Of a DNA stretch of 64,000 nucleotides, positions 62,709-64,000 are shown piece after piece (within the stretch, counting starts at the first letter, position 1; each line of letters starts with the position of its first letter). The notes beneath the pieces are model-generated. The model was not told the DNA's origin, made no database searches, and saw only the letters and a list, made by a program, of their open reading frames with translations. Source of the DNA: JAAYCI01 sp964370195 (GTDB taxonomy: Bacteria > Bacillota > Clostridia > Oscillospirales > Ruminococcaceae); contig CAYJIH010000004.1 in NCBI GenBank assembly GCA_964370195.1, positions 1 through 64,000 on the forward strand. The letters are read 5' to 3'. Position numbers and translations under genes: made by a program.

Positions 62709-64000
62709 ATGAGCAGAAAATGGCTACGTTTTATGGCAGTTTTTCTAACGTTTTTTATTTTTACGGCCTGTGCAGGCACAACGGCAACTGAAAGCGGCAG
62801 CACAGCCACAGCACAAACAGAAACAGATTTCTCGTTTAAAATTATGTTCACAAACGACATTCACGGCCGCATCAATAACGATTCCAGCGCCCCTTCTTAT
62901 GGATATGGCCGCATTGCGCAAATGAAAGAAGATTTGGCGGCGCAAGGTGATGTTTTATTATTCAGTGCCGGTGACGTGATGCAAGGTACGCCGTATGTAA
63001 ATGAAAGTGCAGGAGCCACCGCTTTTGAGCTGATGAACCTTGCCGCATATGACGCCATGACACCCGGAAACCATGACTTTGACTGGGGCGGAGACAATTT
63101 GCTTTCGCTTTCGGAACAAGCCGAATTCGATATCATTAGTGCGAATATTGTATACGAGGCGGATGGCTCGCCTGTTTTTAGCGAAAACAGCATTTTCACC
63201 TTGCCAAGCGGTGCAAAAATTGGCGTTTTTGGCCTTACAACCCCCTCTACCAAAACCACCACAACACCGTCTGCTGTGGCAGACTTTGCATTTTTAGCAG
63301 AAGAAGATTTATACGAAGCAGCACAAACACAGGTGGATTATTTAACACAAGAAGGCTGTGATTTCATTGTTTGCCTCAGCCATCTGGGCATTGACGACAG
63401 CACCATTGGAAGTCGCTCATACGATGTAATTGACGAAGTTTCCGGCATCGATTTGTTTATTGATGCCCACAGCCACGTAGAAATGAATGAGATGCAAGGA
63501 GATACCCTGCTTGTAAGCACCGGCGCCTTTGGCGAAAATGTGGGCGTAGCAAGCTATGAAAACGGCACACTCAGTGCAGAGCTTATCCCGGCCGTAATCG
63601 AAGACGGTGACACAGCAGAATATGCCGGTGAAGTGACACAGGAAGTGGACGATTCCTTAAACATACCTGTGGCAGAAACAAGCGTTTTCCTTGACGGTGA
63701 ATACGAAACCGTGCGTGTTTCGGAAACGAACCTTGGCGATATTTCAGCTGATGCAATGGTGTGGTATGCAAACGAAAAGCTGGGCATTGAAGCTGATGTG
63801 GGCATTATGAATTCCGGCAGCATTCGCGCCTCTATTGACGAGGGCGAAATTACATTAGAAGACGTGAAAACCGTGTTCCCTTATGGCAATACACTTGTAA
63901 CACTAGAAGTTACAGGCGCACAGCTTTTGGAGGCCTTGGAAGCGGCCAGTGCCGAACTTCCCGAACACACAGCGCCTTTTGCACAAATCAGCGGTGTTGA
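62709..64000 (+). CDS. 5'-nucleotidase/2',3'-cyclic phosphodiesterase lipoprotein (partial)
   Basis: This reading frame runs past the window end; about 430 residues are visible. It opens with a lipoprotein signal (FMAVFLTFFIFTAC, Cys near residue 19), then a metallophosphoesterase domain with FTNDIHGR, SAGDVMQGT, TPGNHDFDWG, SHLG and DAHSHVE, then the start of the 5'-nucleotidase C-terminal domain (ETNLGDISADAM ... MNSGSIRASI). It probably acts outside the cell, releasing nucleosides from nucleotides. The site is GGCAGGAGGG. Confidence 0.93.
   Translation, partial: MSRKWLRFMAVFLTFFIFTACAGTTATESGSTATAQTETDFSFKIMFTNDIHGRINNDSSAPSYGYGRIAQMKEDLAAQGDVLLFSAGDVMQGTPYVNESAGATAFELMNLAAYDAMTPGNHDFDWGGDNLLSLSEQAEFDIISANIVYEADGSPVFSENSIFTLPSGAKIGVFGLTTPSTKTTTTPSAVADFAFLAEEDLYEAAQTQVDYLTQEGCDFIVCLSHLGIDDSTIGSRSYDVIDEVSGIDLFIDAHSHVEMNEMQGDTLLVSTGAFGENVGVASYENGTLSAELIPAVIEDGDTAEYAGEVTQEVDDSLNIPVAETSVFLDGEYETVRVSETNLGDISADAMVWYANEKLGIEADVGIMNSGSIRASIDEGEITLEDVKTVFPYGNTLVTLEVTGAQLLEALEAASAELPEHTAPFAQISGV

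Overview
The window looks like chromosomal DNA of an anaerobic Gram-positive bacterium of the class Clostridia (phylum Bacillota). The evidence is RNase Y followed by YmdB-type phosphodiesterase, strong AGGAGG ribosome sites, sigma-A promoters with 16-18 bp spacers, an FprA-type flavodiiron protein with a small rubredoxin, an [FeFe]-hydrogenase-like sensor, DUF624 and NHLM-type peptide export genes. GH3-family and NHLM genes suggest a gut or Ruminococcaceae/Oscillospirales-like lineage, but the species cannot be fixed from this sequence.

Layout. 1-8334: a complete type I-E CRISPR-Cas operon on the minus strand (cas3-cas8e-cse2-cas7-cas5-cas6e-cas1-cas2) running directly into the start of its array; the array continues past base 1. 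8850-8926: initiator tRNA-fMet. 9195-12700: pgk-tpiA, then cysE behind a Cys-codon leader peptide and a terminator (a likely attenuator), then a nicotinamidase-like hydrolase. 12792-13901: rpsF-ssb-rpsR. 14180-18488: aroB-aroC-aroA-tyrA. 18635-21975: an uncharacterised radical-SAM/HhH plus DUF4130 DNA-metabolism pair, a self-cleaving XRE-S24 repressor, and a divergent small membrane protein, with three operator-like boxes between the last two. 22168-25732: HU, MetA (acetyl-CoA type by its Glu111), and a secreted M23 murein hydrolase.

26069-38668: minus-strand genes: DEAD-box helicase, CPBP protease, AraC regulator, flippase, WSS-type metalloprotease, flavodiiron protein and rubredoxin, DUF308 protein with a second DEAD-box helicase, and a five-gene redox-sensing cluster (DRTGG, HATPase, hydrogenase-like sensor, DRTGG-like, PHP). 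39117-45022: RNase Y, YmdB, RF3, diacylglycerol kinase-like protein and a DUF624 protein. 45268-49422: two ATP-grasp ligases and a GH3-family acyl-amide synthetase, which together look like an undescribed amide-forming pathway. 49577-52587 (minus): ABC1/UbiB kinase, DUF554 and a DUF898-like protein. 52975-58550: a 61-aa peptide with a leader-like C-terminal part, an ECF-like sigma factor, a miniature HlyD-like protein, a C39-peptidase ABC exporter and a second ABC exporter (NHLM type). 58661-62575: a 39-aa membrane peptide, YjiH-like transporter, agmatinase-family ureohydrolase and divergent LysR. 62709-end: a 5'-nucleotidase lipoprotein cut by the window edge.

The best candidates for something new are the peptide-sigma-exporter locus, the ATP-grasp/ATP-grasp/GH3 locus, the S24-repressor/small-membrane-protein switch, and the cysteine attenuator in front of cysE. 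All functions are inferred from reading the sequence; no database search was run.
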